The notes below the pieces were generated by a model that did not search any database, was not told the DNA's origin, and saw only the letters and a list, made by a program, of their open reading frames with translations. Shown one piece after another: positions 1 through 12,452 of a stretch of DNA of 64,000 nt (the first letter of the stretch is position 1; each line of letters opens with the position of its first letter). A program made the translations under genes and the position numbers. The stretch is taken from NCBI RefSeq assembly GCF_954871325.1, contig NC_088777.1, forward strand, positions 53,382,002 through 53,446,001. The letters are read 5' to 3'. The DNA is from Gordionus sp. m RMFG-2023. Its lineage: Eukaryota > Nematomorpha > Gordioida > Chordodea > Parachordodidae.

Positions 1-175
1 AATTCATTGTATATTTAAATACTTCTTAAATATTTCGCTTATTCAATTTGTTATAATTGTATATTTAAATATGTTCATATATTATCTTTTTATTCAATGA
101 AATTAACATGTATATAAATACATCTCAAGGCGATTAAACATATATATATTGATATATATTTTCATTTTCTAATAC

Positions 176-480
176 CACCTGTTTTCTTTTGTATAACCAT
201 ATTATTAAATAAAAAGAACCACTTGTTTTCTTTTGTATAACCATATTTAATTAAAAAGACCACTTGTTTTCTTTTGTATAACCATATTATCAAATAAAAG
301 GACCACACACAATTTATTCTATAGTATTTATTCTTGTTCAATATTCCTCCTTAATTCTGCAATACAATAACACACAATTTATTCCATAGTATTTATTCTT
401 TTTCAATATTCCTCCTTAATTATGCAATACAATCACACACAATTTATTCTATACTATTTATTCTTGTTCAAAAGTTTTAC
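176..480. repeat. two adjacent minisatellites
   Basis: Positions 176-305 contain three imperfect copies of a unit of about 50 bases built around TTTTCTTTTGTATAACCATA. Immediately after, 305-480 contain three imperfect copies of a unit of about 60-70 bases beginning CACACAATTTATTC. The copies differ by substitutions and small indels. No coding role is visible. Confidence 0.75.
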
Positions 481-3400
481 TTGCTGAAATAAGATCAGCT
501 TAATATTTAATAATCTGCGTTTTATTCATGAGGTTTTCTTAATTAAACTATATGGCTTGTACACGCTAACACGGACTTACTGGCGAGGTGCCACCTACTA
601 GACAACCCTTAACTTAAACTCCGTCACTTTAGAAAGAAAGAAAGTGTTGTGATATTCCTATAAACACTATTATAAAAAAAAAATGTTTTATACAAATGAG
701 AAGAATTATTACAATATTATATGGGAGGATGAGTTATTTCATATTATAGACTATGTAAATGAGGATATTTTGAATATGTTAATTTTAAATAAAAAATTAT
801 ATATAGATATTGTTTATAGAATTTTGACTTTGTAATTTTTGTAAAAGAATTTTTGTTACTTTTAGTTATTTTTTTTATTTTTAACTTTAATATTTCTTGA
901 TTTTTTACTATAGTTAATTTAGTATATTTACTTTATAATTTATTATTTTATATTTATATGAATAAAGGAAACCATAATTTATGTTATTAACAATTTTGTT
1001 TTAATCTTATTATTCAATCTATCATCATTACAATATGATTTTCTTTTTACATTGGGCCGAAGAGCGAAAACAAAGTTGGACCAGGTTCTCTTAATTATTC
1101 AGTCTAATGGTAGTCAATGGTTAAATTGATTACAAGTTGTGGTATCCAACTGTATTCTAATGCTAGAATTCTTTTAGAATTAAAATATAATTTACAAGCC
1201 AAATTTTAAAGACGTATCATTGAAAAAGAAAGAAATAATTTTAAGGTAACTCAGTTAGATCTCAGGTAGCATTCATAGTTGACAACGAGAGCGTCATAAT
1301 CTTTGGGGGCTCAACTAAGATTTTTTTATGAGAACAAAGCCCCTATACCCCCTAATAGCCGCGCCCCGGCCTTCTACAGGGTTTTCTTTTAATATATTCT
1401 ACAAATGAATTTTGTAAATCCCGAATATCATATTTAGTCATTTATTATGCTACATACTCATACTGGCATACAAATTATGAAAGTAAGCAATGCAAGACAT
1501 TTGGTAAGCTGAGGAGATTATTTTTATTTTATTTTTTTAATACAAAATATTTATTTATTTTTTTACGGTAATAAGTATTCATTATTGAAGAATAGATATA
1601 TCGGAATTTAATAATTAAGATTTATGAATATATTTGCAGGTAAAGAATTACAAAAAGTGAAAAATAAGTTTCCCTACAATGCCTTACTACAGTATTAAAT
1701 ATTTGGATTGCTATATATAAAAAAAATTGACACCTCAGGAATTACGTAATTAATAAAATATGTTTATTTATTCCTATAAGCAACTCACATAGACAAAAAG
1801 TCAATCAAATAATGTAACAATCTGTAACCATTGTTTTATATCTCTATGATCATTACGAATCTTCATTCTTCAAAAAACTTACATAAGATTAATTTTAAAG
1901 CGTATTTTATTTAATGTATTTTGCTTTGAAACCAACTCTTTCATTATCCAATATACTTTTATATTTATTGTTGCTCCCAACAATAAGACCATCTCCCTGC
2001 CTATATTTAATTTTATCTTTAAATATGAAAAAACTATTACTATCATAGTTCTTATCCCCAGATTAAATCTCACAAATAGATTCTATTGTTTTTAAATAAA
2101 ATATCTTATATATAAATTGATTTATTTATTTTATTTATACATTATTTATATCTCTTGCAGGCGCATTTATAATTAATTATCTTTCATCATTATCCAAAAA
2201 AAATGTAAATATAATTAGTTTAAACGCCTGTTTGAATATTACTGCAACCTTTACCCAATATACCTATGGATCTTTGCTACCATGCATCAGACTTGGCTTC
2301 ATCAGATTGCATGCCTATCTAATTTTATCTTTAATTATATTAAAAAAATTAAAATTATAATAGTTCACATCTCTAGATTCAACCTCGCATATAGCTATAA
2401 TCGTTTTTATAAATAAAATATTTAATATATAAATTAATTTACTTATTTTCTTTCTCTTAACTTTTGCTTTCATTATTTATATCTCTCAGAACTATAATCA
2501 ATCTTCTTTTATTATCTAAAGAATAGTTTGATATTGAAAAATTATATTTTATGTGAATTCTACTGATCTCCAACTCCTTCATTGTCTCCTCTTCTTCCGT
2601 CTAAAATATCTTCAACATCAAATTGTTTCTAGTTCCAACATTAAAAAACATTCATCTCAAACTCATTATCTCTTCTTTCTTCATTATCTTATAAATATAA
2701 AATAAACGAATAAAATGTTTTAATCCAAGAGTTTTAACAGATCGTTTTAATGATTATTTTATAATCTGTTGGGTCTAGAATAAGCTTTGAACCAAGAAAC
2801 ATATAATACAGGCAAAATGTTATGATTTGGATGGATCGTACGTTATCGCTTAAAGATTCATATTTTTTTGTTATGGTATTGTGAGTCATTTATGTTTAGT
2901 TTTGACATTAATCGCAATGAGTGTAATTCTACGGCGTATAGAGAGTCAAATTTGATTATTTGGACTAGATTAGCAAGAGGGTAACCAAGATGGACCGCGA
3001 TAATCAATTGCACATCAGCGCATGAAGGTGTTCTTCTGTAATCTCTCGATGCAAATTATTTGATATGAACATGTTTTACATGTAATACACATCTTAAAGT
3101 GCTTCTTAAACTAGCATCTAGGCTTGGCTAATTAGAATTTCGGGTTTCACTGAAGCATTAAGAGTACGTTTATAATTTATGGTTTCATAGGCTTTTATTA
3201 ATTGATTATTTGAGTTTGATTTAAAACTTTGAAATTCAACCTGACTACTAGTAGATTTTGGTTAAGATTAATCATACAAGCCAGAATTTCATTTTTGGTT
3301 ATAGACGGGATTCAAATTTTTTGAAATTGGTGATAGCATAAATTTCAACTGTAAAAGCGATGTTTAATAGCAAATTATGTGGTAAGCATTATCTTCCATA

Positions 3401-3759
3401 AGAAAAAATAAAATTCAGGTTTGTGGAATTAGAATAGACTTAACACACCATGCCCTTTAAGAGAAATGACATTTTACTAACAATTCCTAGTCCTACTTAA
3501 TTTTTTTTTAAAAAGAAAATTAGTCGATTTGGGGTATTATTTTTACTAAAACCGAAATCAATTGAAGATCTAGACAACGGGAAAATTGATTAAAAAAGAT
3601 TAAAGAAAATGATACTATTGAATATGAATCAGAAGAGGACTGCCATGGAAAGTAAAACATTAGTTATTGAATTACAACGAATTATAAAAATATTATAGAT
3701 TTTCTTTACTATTACAAACAAAATAAAGTTAATATTAATTTTTTTTAAAAAAAAACACT

Positions 3760-3845
3760 TATTTAAATTTGACCAAATATGACCGGTTAAATAATCGGTC
3801 AATTGACCGTATACCGATATATGATCGGTCAAATACACAGCCCTG
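3760..3845. repeat. dispersed repeat with GGTCAATTGACC motifs
   Basis: A short stretch contains several forms of the palindromic word GGTCAATTGACC. Similar motif-bearing sequence is seen at 34.76-34.82 kb and 63.47-63.53 kb, where the flanks are also partly shared. It is probably a small interspersed repeat or the end of a non-autonomous element. The family is not recognised. Confidence 0.4.
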
Positions 3846-4904
3846 ATAGTGTTCAACTGTTAAAATATGAAACGCTTGATAAAAACTTAAAAATAATAGC
3901 GAAATTTCTGATAATCACACAAAAAAAAAATAAATTCTAAAAGATATTAACTATTTTATTTCTATGTGTATATATATATATACAATATAATATTTAATGA
4001 TTTTTACTATAAAATATATCTATTATAATAATCAACCTTATAATTATGAAATACTACAACCTAAGATAAATTATTAATAAATTATTAACAGGATACTCAT
4101 AGTTTTATTATATCAAATAATAAATATTACAATCGAGTATCTCTTTAAATTAGAACTTCAAGATTGAAACTGATTTAATACTTTTTTGGACATATTTTAC
4201 AAGGATAGAAAATTAGTTTATTGAAGAACATATGATTCTAATGTCAATGACAGGTTAATGTAATAAATTCGGAAATCAGAGGATGATAACGAAATAACAA
4301 CATCCACGCTTACCCTAATTTATAAATAATATTCAAATTAATAAACTATATCACTATAGGACAAAAATAGTGGCTAGTTAAAAAAAAATTAAAGAAAACA
4401 GCTGAAAGAATCCCATTTTCTTGTAAGATTTTCTAAAATTGAACGAACGCAAAAAAAAACTAACGCGTTCTTCGAAAAAGTGGGGAACGCGTTCATGTTC
4501 GAAATTCGTCAAAAATAAAGGGTTCATCATATTTATTCTCTTTTCAAACAAAATATTACACGCAAATATAAAATAATATTGATAAATTATAACATCCCAT
4601 TGCTCCTCCATTAATATATGATATCGATATTACTAATATACTAACATTATGTAATAAATACTAATTCTATATTAGTATATAAAGATATCATGACCCATAA
4701 TATGGATACTAATATCGATAAGAACTTTTTGAAAATATATTATATCATGAATATTCCTTCCCTTAATATTAAAAGAGGACTTCCATTAAATTTTCATAAT
4801 AATTTCTATTTTGGGGAAGGAAGAATTTATTAAACTTATAAATTATTTTCTATTTGCTGCGATCCGTAATCTTATTTCAATCTTCTAACCTTATAAAAAC
4901 ATTT

Positions 4905-5410
4905 ATCGTAATTGGCAGGTTAACACAACATTGTTCTCAAACTATTGATTGTGATTTTATTTCTAGTTTTAATCCTGATTTTTTTTATAATCTTATTTTA
5001 ATTCTTCACACTGATAAGAACCCTTGAACATTTTGTTGTAATTGGCAAGAGAACACAACATTGTTCTCAAACTCAAAGTATATATATAGCCATTGTGATT
5101 TTATTTCTAGTTTTAATTTTAATCCTGATTTTTTTAATACATAATCTTATTTCAATTCTTCACACTGATAAGAAGCCTTGAACATTTTTTTGTAATTGGC
5201 AAGAGAACACAACATAGTTCTCAAACTCAAAGTATATATATATAGCCATTGTGATTTTATTTCTAGTTTTAATTTTAATCCTGATTTTTTTAATACATAA
5301 TCTTATTTCAATTCTTCACACTGATAAGAAGCCTTGAACATTTTTTTGTAATTGGCAAGAGAAAACAACATTGTTCTCAAACTCAAAGTATATATAGCCA
5401 TTGTGATTTA
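4905..5410 (+). promoter_or_regulatory. four tandem copies of the promoter-like block before gene 1
   Basis: The block ACAACATTGTTCTCAAACT appears at about 4926, 5054, 5210 (one mismatch) and 5366. The last three are followed after a few bases by a TATATATAGCC box. The spacer between copies also repeats, giving a unit of roughly 130-160 bases. The same block followed by the TATA-like box sits upstream of exon A in gene 6 (40975-41030), gene 4 (minus strand, 38671-38720) and in degraded form before gene 10 (58331-58400). The last TATA-like box is about 125 bases before the gene 1 start codon. The promoter role is inferred from conservation and position. Confidence 0.6.
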
Positions 5411-5523
5411 ATATATATTTATTAAAAAAATAAAAGAATATGATAGTAAAAACATTTATTCCAACCAAATCAACAACAATGTCCTTGAATAACTTTTGAA
5501 ATTTTAATTTGAAATTTTTAAAT

Positions 5524-8500
5524 ATGAAATTATTCGTATTGTGTTTTGGATTTGTCTTATTCAATTCTAATAGGTAAACTAAATAAATTGATATAAAATA
5601 ATTTTTTTCTGTTATATTTTAGGCATTCCCAATTAAGTTTATTTTAAAAAATATTTTTAAATTTTAATAATATTTTATTCCTTTTTGTTTTACAATAATT
5701 ACTTAAACTTTATATAATATACCTTTCCACACCTCATGAACCTTGTACGTAAAAAAATTGTTAAATTTGAAGATAGATTCATCCGAATATATTTGGAATA
5801 AATATAAGAATCTTCCATGAAAAATTTTATGTAAAAAATGATAATACTCATTTTATCGGTTTAAAACGTATTTTATCCTGAACAAAAACATCAAAAACTC
5901 TAACAACCATGAAGGAGACGATGATATGACGAGGAGAGGTGTCACTCCAATAAATAAATTTTTAGCCTTCTCTCTGTTGTAACTATTTTTTTGGAAAATT
6001 ATATAAGTTAAGGGAAATTTCAAAATAAATTCATATGGTATTTGCAGAGTTTGGAAGTATCGATGATATTTGTATCAAGATACTTCCGTATCTTTGATCT
6101 TATTAAAATTTTTCCAAAGTCTCTAGTATCTTCTATATTAAATACGAAATTTTATAAAAGTCTCCAACCCTGGTTATTTGTGAATAAGAATGTTTTCAAT
6201 TACAATTATCTATTACATGTACTTTAAAATAAAATTAATCTCATTATTTCACCCTTTTTCGTGCTCTCTAAAAATTTTAACGAATTTTAATTCTTGTTGA
6301 CTAGTGTTATCTAGATTTTAGCCACATGGTGGTGCTATATAATCCTCGATACTTTTGGAAAAAAATATGGAACAATGGCAGAATGATCTCGCCATTTTTT
6401 TGACAAAATCCCGAATAATTAATTTTATAATCAGTGTCGTGGTTTTATTTACTATATTTAAAGCTTATCCCAATTCCATATAGAGGTGTTATTCATAAAA
6501 TATAAGACCACGCTATTTCCCACCAAACTATGTAAAAAGATATTTATTTCGACAAAGTGTCCTTAAAAATAATTTGTTATCTGCCGAACATCCACACTTT
6601 TTGCTTGTTTGAACAATAATTCTTATTTTTAAAGGCAATCCCACCTCAAAAACCTTGACTTGGAACTCAATGAGCAGGAAATCAGCTTTGCTTTGACTAG
6701 TCGTTTTGAACTTCAGTTTAATCAAACAACATAAATGAGCTAGTAACAAGTAGCCTATTAAGGTTGACATTGTCTTCAACGCATCAGAGGTAAAGGGTAA
6801 GCTTTCCGGCGCAGTATATGCAACCCGGTTTAAGTTTGCTTTAAATTTTGTTAGAATTCCTTCCAGGAACTAATTGGATTATTTTCTTACAATACATGAC
6901 TGGATGGAGTTACTAGATTAAATCAGAGAGATGTCATATTCCTAGTTTGGAATGATTTGCATCGACCTATTGCTCCATCAAACTTGAGAGAAGATACAAG
7001 TGTGGCTACAGAAAAATGAAATATTTCCGCTTTTCATGACTCATTTTACAACCTTCATTCCGAAAGCTTAATATTTAATATTAAAAAAAAATTGGTCAGA
7101 CTAATTTCTGCCAAAACAAAAGACCGGAAGTAAGTGGTTCAGCCTTCGCCGAGAAGTCCAGGTCATCAAATCAATCCACTGTTCGATTAACTTGTTTCCT
7201 TTTATAATAATAAAATACTAAACGACGGTAAAAAAAAGGTTTAGTATGAGTTTTAATAATAGATTTTTCAATATTTTTTTTTAAAATTATGCATACAAAA
7301 GTATCATTTCCCACATTTTCAAAAAACATAACTTGATTTATAACTTTATTTCTGAGGATATGGTTTATCTAGGCTTTTAACATAACTTATTTATATATTA
7401 ATTTAAGGTCATGAATGAAATCCTTATCATGCTATGATTCTTTTAAAACATAGTCATCATCTAGCCAATAAAAAACAACTTTTCTTTATTTTTTAAAATT
7501 GATCCAATCAGAGGCCAGTAATCGATAATTATAAGTTCATCATAAAAAGAATGATACTTTTCATATACACTTTAAAAAAAATAATAATTGGTAATCCAAA
7601 GACATGTAAACGCTATTTGTGAATGCCGAAATCTTCCAATTAAGTGTTCTACGCCTGAGCCTACCAATTGCACGTACGGCGGCACAATTGACGACGAATG
7701 TGGATGTTGCAGAGTTTGCGCGAAAGTAAAATTGAATTAAATTAAACCGCATTTAGAACTTGAACGAATTATTATTTTTTTTTAGAGGGATTAAATATTC
7801 CAATATATTAAACTTTCTAAAGTGTAGATAAATAATTTCATATTCATATATCATCAAGATTTAACATAATTCTGACAGAATGTGTCGTTAACCAAACTAT
7901 TTTTTTAAAAAAAAAAATTAGTAATATACCGAACCCTCAAAAGGTAATTTATCGAAAATAAAGCGAATAACACGATAACACTTGTTTGGCTTAAAATTAA
8001 TTTTAGGCTACTAACAAATCAACCATATTAGAAATATCAAAACGGTTTTTCTAATCGTAATAAGAGAATCATCAGGTTTGGATTGTTATATAGCCAAAAG
8101 TGTCGGGTAGTGTTGTTAAACGGCTCGTTTTGAGCCGATTTTTAAAAACCAGCCAACTCAATATTTTAGCCAGATAAATATTGCCTGAGCCTCGAGATCT
8201 CGCTGATAGATGTCCAATCCTTTGTTCCCTTCTACAAACAAAATCTTCAGGGCTTGCGTAATACTATTCTGGATGAAAATATTGAGTTAGCCCTTTTTAA
8301 AAATCGGCTCGAAAGTGAGTCATTTAACAAGTGCTGGGTAATAACCACCTATCCAAGATGGTGGTTTATATTTTCCTAATACAGAACCCATATTATAATA
8401 AACCTTCCCCCCCCCCCACTACCTTATTTTCCTTTTCCCTTGTAATATCATTTTTCCAAAAAAAAAACGAAAAAGAAAGAATAAATACGAAAAAGGTCGT

Positions 8501-8983
8501 CAGAACCTTTTTATCGTTCAAAATATATATTTAACATTTTCCTCTAAGTGCCTTCTTCCTTCAGCTTCTTCTTTTACCCATTAGCTAATTGTTTATCGAT
8601 TGCTCCATCCGGTCATTTGTTAGTACGGCTTGATTATGTTTGTTTTGTTTGACTATCGAATTATCGTTTGTTGAATCGTTGTTTGATTATCATTTGTGAA
8701 ATATCGTTGGTTGAACATTGCTTGTTGATTTGCTGTTTGTTATTGATCATACCATTTCCATTTAGCTTTCAAAATTAATATATATATATTTTTATTATCT
8801 TTTTTTAAAAAGAAATATTAATATATTTAGGGAGATGGAGTGCATTGTGGTTTTGTTTTGGAAGAGTTCCATTGCCAAGGTAATCTTGCTTGTCTTCAAC
8901 CAAATCCGTATTGCTTAGGGAAATGTGTCACAAAAGATTTTCATGATAATTTCTTAAAAACAAAGCAACAAAAGTATAGATAA
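5524..8983 (+). CDS. gene 1: secreted IGFBP-domain cysteine-rich protein (three exons)
   Basis: Exons are 5524-5573 (A), 7602-7725 (B) and 8831-8983 (C2), joined at phases 2 and 0, giving 108 residues. Exon A encodes a signal peptide with core LCFGFVLFNSN. Exon B holds C-x-C, two single cysteines and then CGCCRVCAK, the IGFBP N-domain signature. Exon C2 carries G-x-x-C and L-G-K-C, with one cysteine more than the usual four (VHC, FHC, LAC, PYC, GKC). Donors are GTAAAC and GTAAAA; acceptors are AAAG and TTAG. An AATAAA lies at 8997. The family binds insulin-like peptides or acts in immunity or venom in arthropods; which applies here is unknown. No C1 exon is seen between B and C2. A MITE sits in intron 2. 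Confidence 0.8.
6240..7240. other. intron 1 of gene 1: no independent gene seen
   Basis: This part of the first intron has slightly richer base composition near 6.5-7.2 kb. An 83-residue open frame runs on the minus strand at 6528-6779, but it has no recognisable motif and no close partner elsewhere in the window. From about 7.25 kb the sequence is shared with the intron upstream of exon B of gene 2. Confidence 0.5.
8100..8338. mobile_element. hAT-like MITE with target duplication and empty site
   Basis: The element runs from TAGTGTTGTTAAACGG (8108) to CATTTAACAA (8330). Its ends are inverted repeats with an AATCGGCTCG-type core about 20 bases inside the right end, and there is no coding sequence. 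It is flanked by 8-base copies GTGTCGGG (8100-8107) and GTGCTGGG (8331-8338). The duplicated intron of gene 2 has a single GTGTTGGG at 11662-11669 in the same context, which is the unoccupied site. The insertion therefore postdates the gene 1/gene 2 duplication. An 8-base target duplication and (T/C)AGTG ends are typical of hAT elements. Confidence 0.75.
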
Positions 8984-9299
8984 AAATATTGACAAAAATA
9001 AATTATTTCTTCGGATTTTTCCTTATTAAAAAAAAATTATTAATAATAAATTTTAAGTATAAATTCTATTTATTTTTTTTAAAAAAAACTTTTCTTAGAT
9101 AAAAAAACAGTGAGATTAAAAAAAAACTGGCGAAAAAAACAAAACTAAACGTAATAAAAAACAAGCCAAATAAATCATTTTAACATATCCCTTAAAAAAA
9201 TTAATATTTTTTTTTAATAATAAATAACACTATATAACAAAATGAGCAAATTGTAAAATGTATAATTTTAATTAAAAAATAAATATTGGTAGTTGGATT

Positions 9300-9640
9300 A
9301 TCAAGAAAGGGTAAGGCGCTAAGTGCCAAGAATACTAGGAAGATTAAATGTAGTATAATACCTATTAAGAACTAAAATAATGGTTGAACAGACTTAGGTG
9401 GTATGGGCACACAATGAGAAGGCCTATAATAAACTATATAGGAAAATAAGGTTAAGAGTTTTGGAAGTGACGGGAAAATGTGAAAGAGGAAGGCCAAATC
9501 TTCAATGGAGTGCCTTAAAGTTGTAGAGCCAATATGAAAAAATATAAATAACATAATAGTGGAGAGAGATATTGAAGGAGCTTACATCCAGAAAAAAAAG
9601 GATGAAAGCTAAAATTATTTAAGATGGCTATAATAATAAA
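9300..9640 (+). pseudogene. LINE 3'-end fossil
   Basis: Successive frames read RWYGHTMRRP (near 9390) and then RVLEVTGKCERGRPNLQW (near 9450-9510). This is the familiar W-x-GH...R-RP...KRGRP...W tail of APE-type LINE polyproteins. It is frameshifted and carries stops, and is only about 250 bases long, so it is a short truncated copy. It lies in the interval between gene 1 and gene 2. Confidence 0.6.
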
Positions 9641-9660
9641 ATGTCTATTGGATTTTACAT

Positions 9661-9815
9661 TTTCCTAGTGTTGTTTCTATTGTTTCTTAGTCAAACTTTC
9701 AGACTAAAAAAATTGTATTAAGCTTCTAAGTCGAGCCCTCAACATGAAGATTGATTAGAATATTTCTGGATAAAAATATGGCTAAGCTGCTGTTGGCTAA
9801 AGCTAGGGAAGTTTA
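9661..9815. mobile_element. weak copy of the hAT-like MITE, variant form
   Basis: It begins TAGTGTTGTTTC and shares a central part (GAAGATTGATT, AATATTT, ATAAAAA, ATGG) with the copy at 22611-22760. A hydrophobic open frame at 9641 resembling a signal peptide falls partly in this element and is probably chance. Confidence 0.4.
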
Positions 9816-10007
9816 ACGATACTACATTTTCCACGAGGATAAAAATAAAAAAACATGTATTTTTTTTTAGTAAGTTTATTTTTTTCATGCTTAAATGTCA
9901 TAGTGAACATTATAAATTAAAAGAAGAATATTTTAAATTAATTCTCAAAAAGAATCCTGTGGGACGAAATTATTATACACAAAAAAGTATTAGGTTACAA
10001 AGAATTT

Positions 10008-10009
<2 letters not shown>

Positions 10010-10083
<74 letters not shown>

Positions 10084-10112
10084 ATGAAAGAAAGAAAGAA
10101 AGAAAGAAAGAT
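10010..10112. repeat. GAAA microsatellite
   Basis: About 25 copies of GAAA run without break except for one substitution near 10084. A short duplicated stretch of about 65 bases containing GGCCAGTTTAAAC follows at 10115-10220. Confidence 0.95.
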
Positions 10113-11274
10113 TAGACTATTTAAGATCTTTCAAAATTTTGGGATATAGGCCAGTTTAAACTGATTTCCAAAATTAAACTATTTAAAGTCTCCCTAGGCC
10201 AGTTTAAACGGGTTGCCAAAATTAGCGTATATTTTTTTTTGATAGGAAGGGGGATAATATCGATATAAATTTATTTGCTTAGATCTTAGGATAAGAATCA
10301 GATTTTTTGTAACGGCTACTCACTTTATTTTGAGATTGGGGCCCACCCGTCCGCCAAAAGTTTTAGCGGTGCCTTGCATTAATCGATTCAAAAAAAATTA
10401 TTTTTAGCTGAAAATAAAAAGAATAAGTTTTGAAATCGTTTTTAAAAAACTGATCATTCGTCGAGACAATGCAATTATCTAGAAAAATATAAAAAATGTT
10501 CAAGAAGACGTTATTAGGGAACAATAGGAGAAGATATTTAGTGATATCATGAGAGAGATGATGATATCCATGATTTATACCAGAAATTTGACGAAGCCTT
10601 TAGCCCTTTAAAATAGGCATTTAAAAAATTCTTGATATAAAATAAAATTTTAAGCGGATATTCATTCTTCTATATAAGTCTTATAAAGTGCTGCATAATA
10701 ATTTCTCTTCTGCTCTGCTGACCTCGATGTAGGGTTTAATGATAAACATTGAGTAAATCCTAGTGCCGCAAACATAGCTAAAAAAATAGAACGCGTTCGC
10801 GTTCAATCACGTTCGTTTAAAACTTTATTAATAAATTTTTTCTAAAAATTTTTTTATTTTAACACAATATATTAGACATATTCGAAAATCAATAGTTTTA
10901 AAAGTCGATTAAAAACATTTATAATAATAATGATAGATATTAAACGAAAAAAAAGAAATGTTTAGTTCACCAATGAGCTTTAGCAAATTATATTTTCAAT
11001 TATTTTTTTTAATTATGCGCATATCTCATATATAACTTGATTTTAACTTTATTTTGATGATATGGCTATCTAAGCTTTTAACATAACTAAATTTATGTAT
11101 TAATTTAAGGTTTATAAGTTGTCGGCTGAATGAAATCCTTGCTATAACTCTTTTAATTCAGTTGTCAATCATCTAGCCAAAAATAAAATTGATCCAATCA
11201 GAGGCCATTAATCGATAATTATAAGTTAATCATAAAAAAATATACATAAAAAAAAAAAATAATTGGTACGAAAG

Positions 11275-12053
11275 ACCTGCAATCTCTTTTTGTGAATGTC
11301 ATATACTTCCGGTTAAGTGTTCCACGCCTAAGCCCACCAATTGCGAGCAGGGCACAATTAAGGACGGTTGCGGATGTTGCGAAGTTTGCGCGAAAGTAAA
11401 ATTGAATTAAATTAAACTGCATTTATAACTTGAACGAATTATTTTTTTTAGAGGAATTTAAATATTCCAATACATTAAACTTCTAAAGTGTAGAGAAATA
11501 GTTTCACTCATATCATTAAGGTTTATCGGATTTCTTACCGAGCCCTCAAAAGGTGGTAATCATTAAAAATAAAGTAAATATCATGGTGATAACACCACTT
11601 AACCAAAATTAAGAGTAGAGTAAACAGTAAATGCTCAGGTTGGATTGTTATATAACCAAAAGTGTTGGGTATAACCAAAATAACATAAAAACGACCTATA
11701 TACTTAACACTATCTAAGATGGTGGTTTTTATTTTCCTAATACAGAATCCATTATTCCCCCCCCCCCCCTATAATATCATTTTTCAAAAAAATGGAAATA
11801 TATTTTTCTAAATTTTATCAAGAAAAATTTTAAAACTATTTTTAGGATATAATATTTGAAAAAATTTTTTTATCTTTTTTAAAAAAATTATTTATATATT
11901 TAGGGAGAAGGAGCACCATGTGGAAGAATTTCTGAAAATTTCGAATGCCCTGATAATCTTCCTGCATGTCTTCAGCTAGATGGTCACTGCTTAGGGAGAT
12001 GTGTTACAATTGAATTTCACAATGATATATTAAAAAAAATGGGACAAAATTAA
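11275..12053 (+). CDS. gene 2: IGFBP-domain gene lacking a local first exon
   Basis: Exon B (11275-11395) reads through eight cysteines ending CGCCEVCAK. Exon C2 (11904-12053) begins GEGAPCG, ends in GRC plus an 18-residue tail, and stops at 12051. Splice sites and phases match gene 1 (acceptor AAAG, donor GTAAAA, acceptor TTAG). From about 10.98 kb the flanking intron sequence is shared with gene 1, so this is a tandem copy. No signal-peptide exon or promoter block is found between 9.0 and 11.2 kb. It may be a partial copy, may use exon A of gene 1 at 5524-5573 (phases fit), or may have an exon A too diverged to see. Both exons are open, which argues against long decay. Confidence 0.65.
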
Positions 12054-12452
12054 ACAAATATTATTGAAAAAAGAATTTTTTTTTTCTTCAGATTTTTCCT
12101 GCAAAAAATTACTAATAAATTTTAGTTATATATTGTTTATGATATAGTTTTTTTTTTTTTAAAAAACAATGAAATTATTTCTGTTTTTAACTATTGTCAT
12201 CATCAAATAAAAGATATATATAATAATTATGTGGTTGTCAGAATATTTCTTATAGTACATAGATGTAATGTATATTTAAAAAAAAAATACTATGGAAAAA
12301 TACAAAAGTAAGATTAAAAACAAAGCTTAAAAAAATTTAGCATTTTTTTAAACAAATAATTTGTTTAGATATTAATGATAAGATTAGAAGTTAATTTATA
12401 AAATGGATTTGTGATAATGAATAATTTACCAAAAAAAATATATTGGTAGATT

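Larger units (their letters stand above)
1..4800. other. AT-rich stretch without a supportable gene
   Basis: No exon of the local gene family, no long coding frame and no recognisable transposon protein is seen. Most open frames here are short and of A/T-driven composition. The stretch holds two small minisatellites near its start and a fragment with GGTCAATTGACC-type motifs near 3.77-3.84 kb, annotated separately. Confidence 0.6.

Noticed and set aside
4905-5410. Tandem repeats considered as a CRISPR-like array
   Set aside because: Repeats and spacers are equally conserved, the units are about 130-160 bases, the context is a eukaryotic promoter, and no cas gene is present.
9641-9720. Hydrophobic frame like a signal peptide (MSIGFYIFLVLF), considered as exon A of gene 2
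   Set aside because: There is no GT donor in a usable phase after it, no promoter block, no similarity to the two exon A types, and it overlaps a MITE-like copy.
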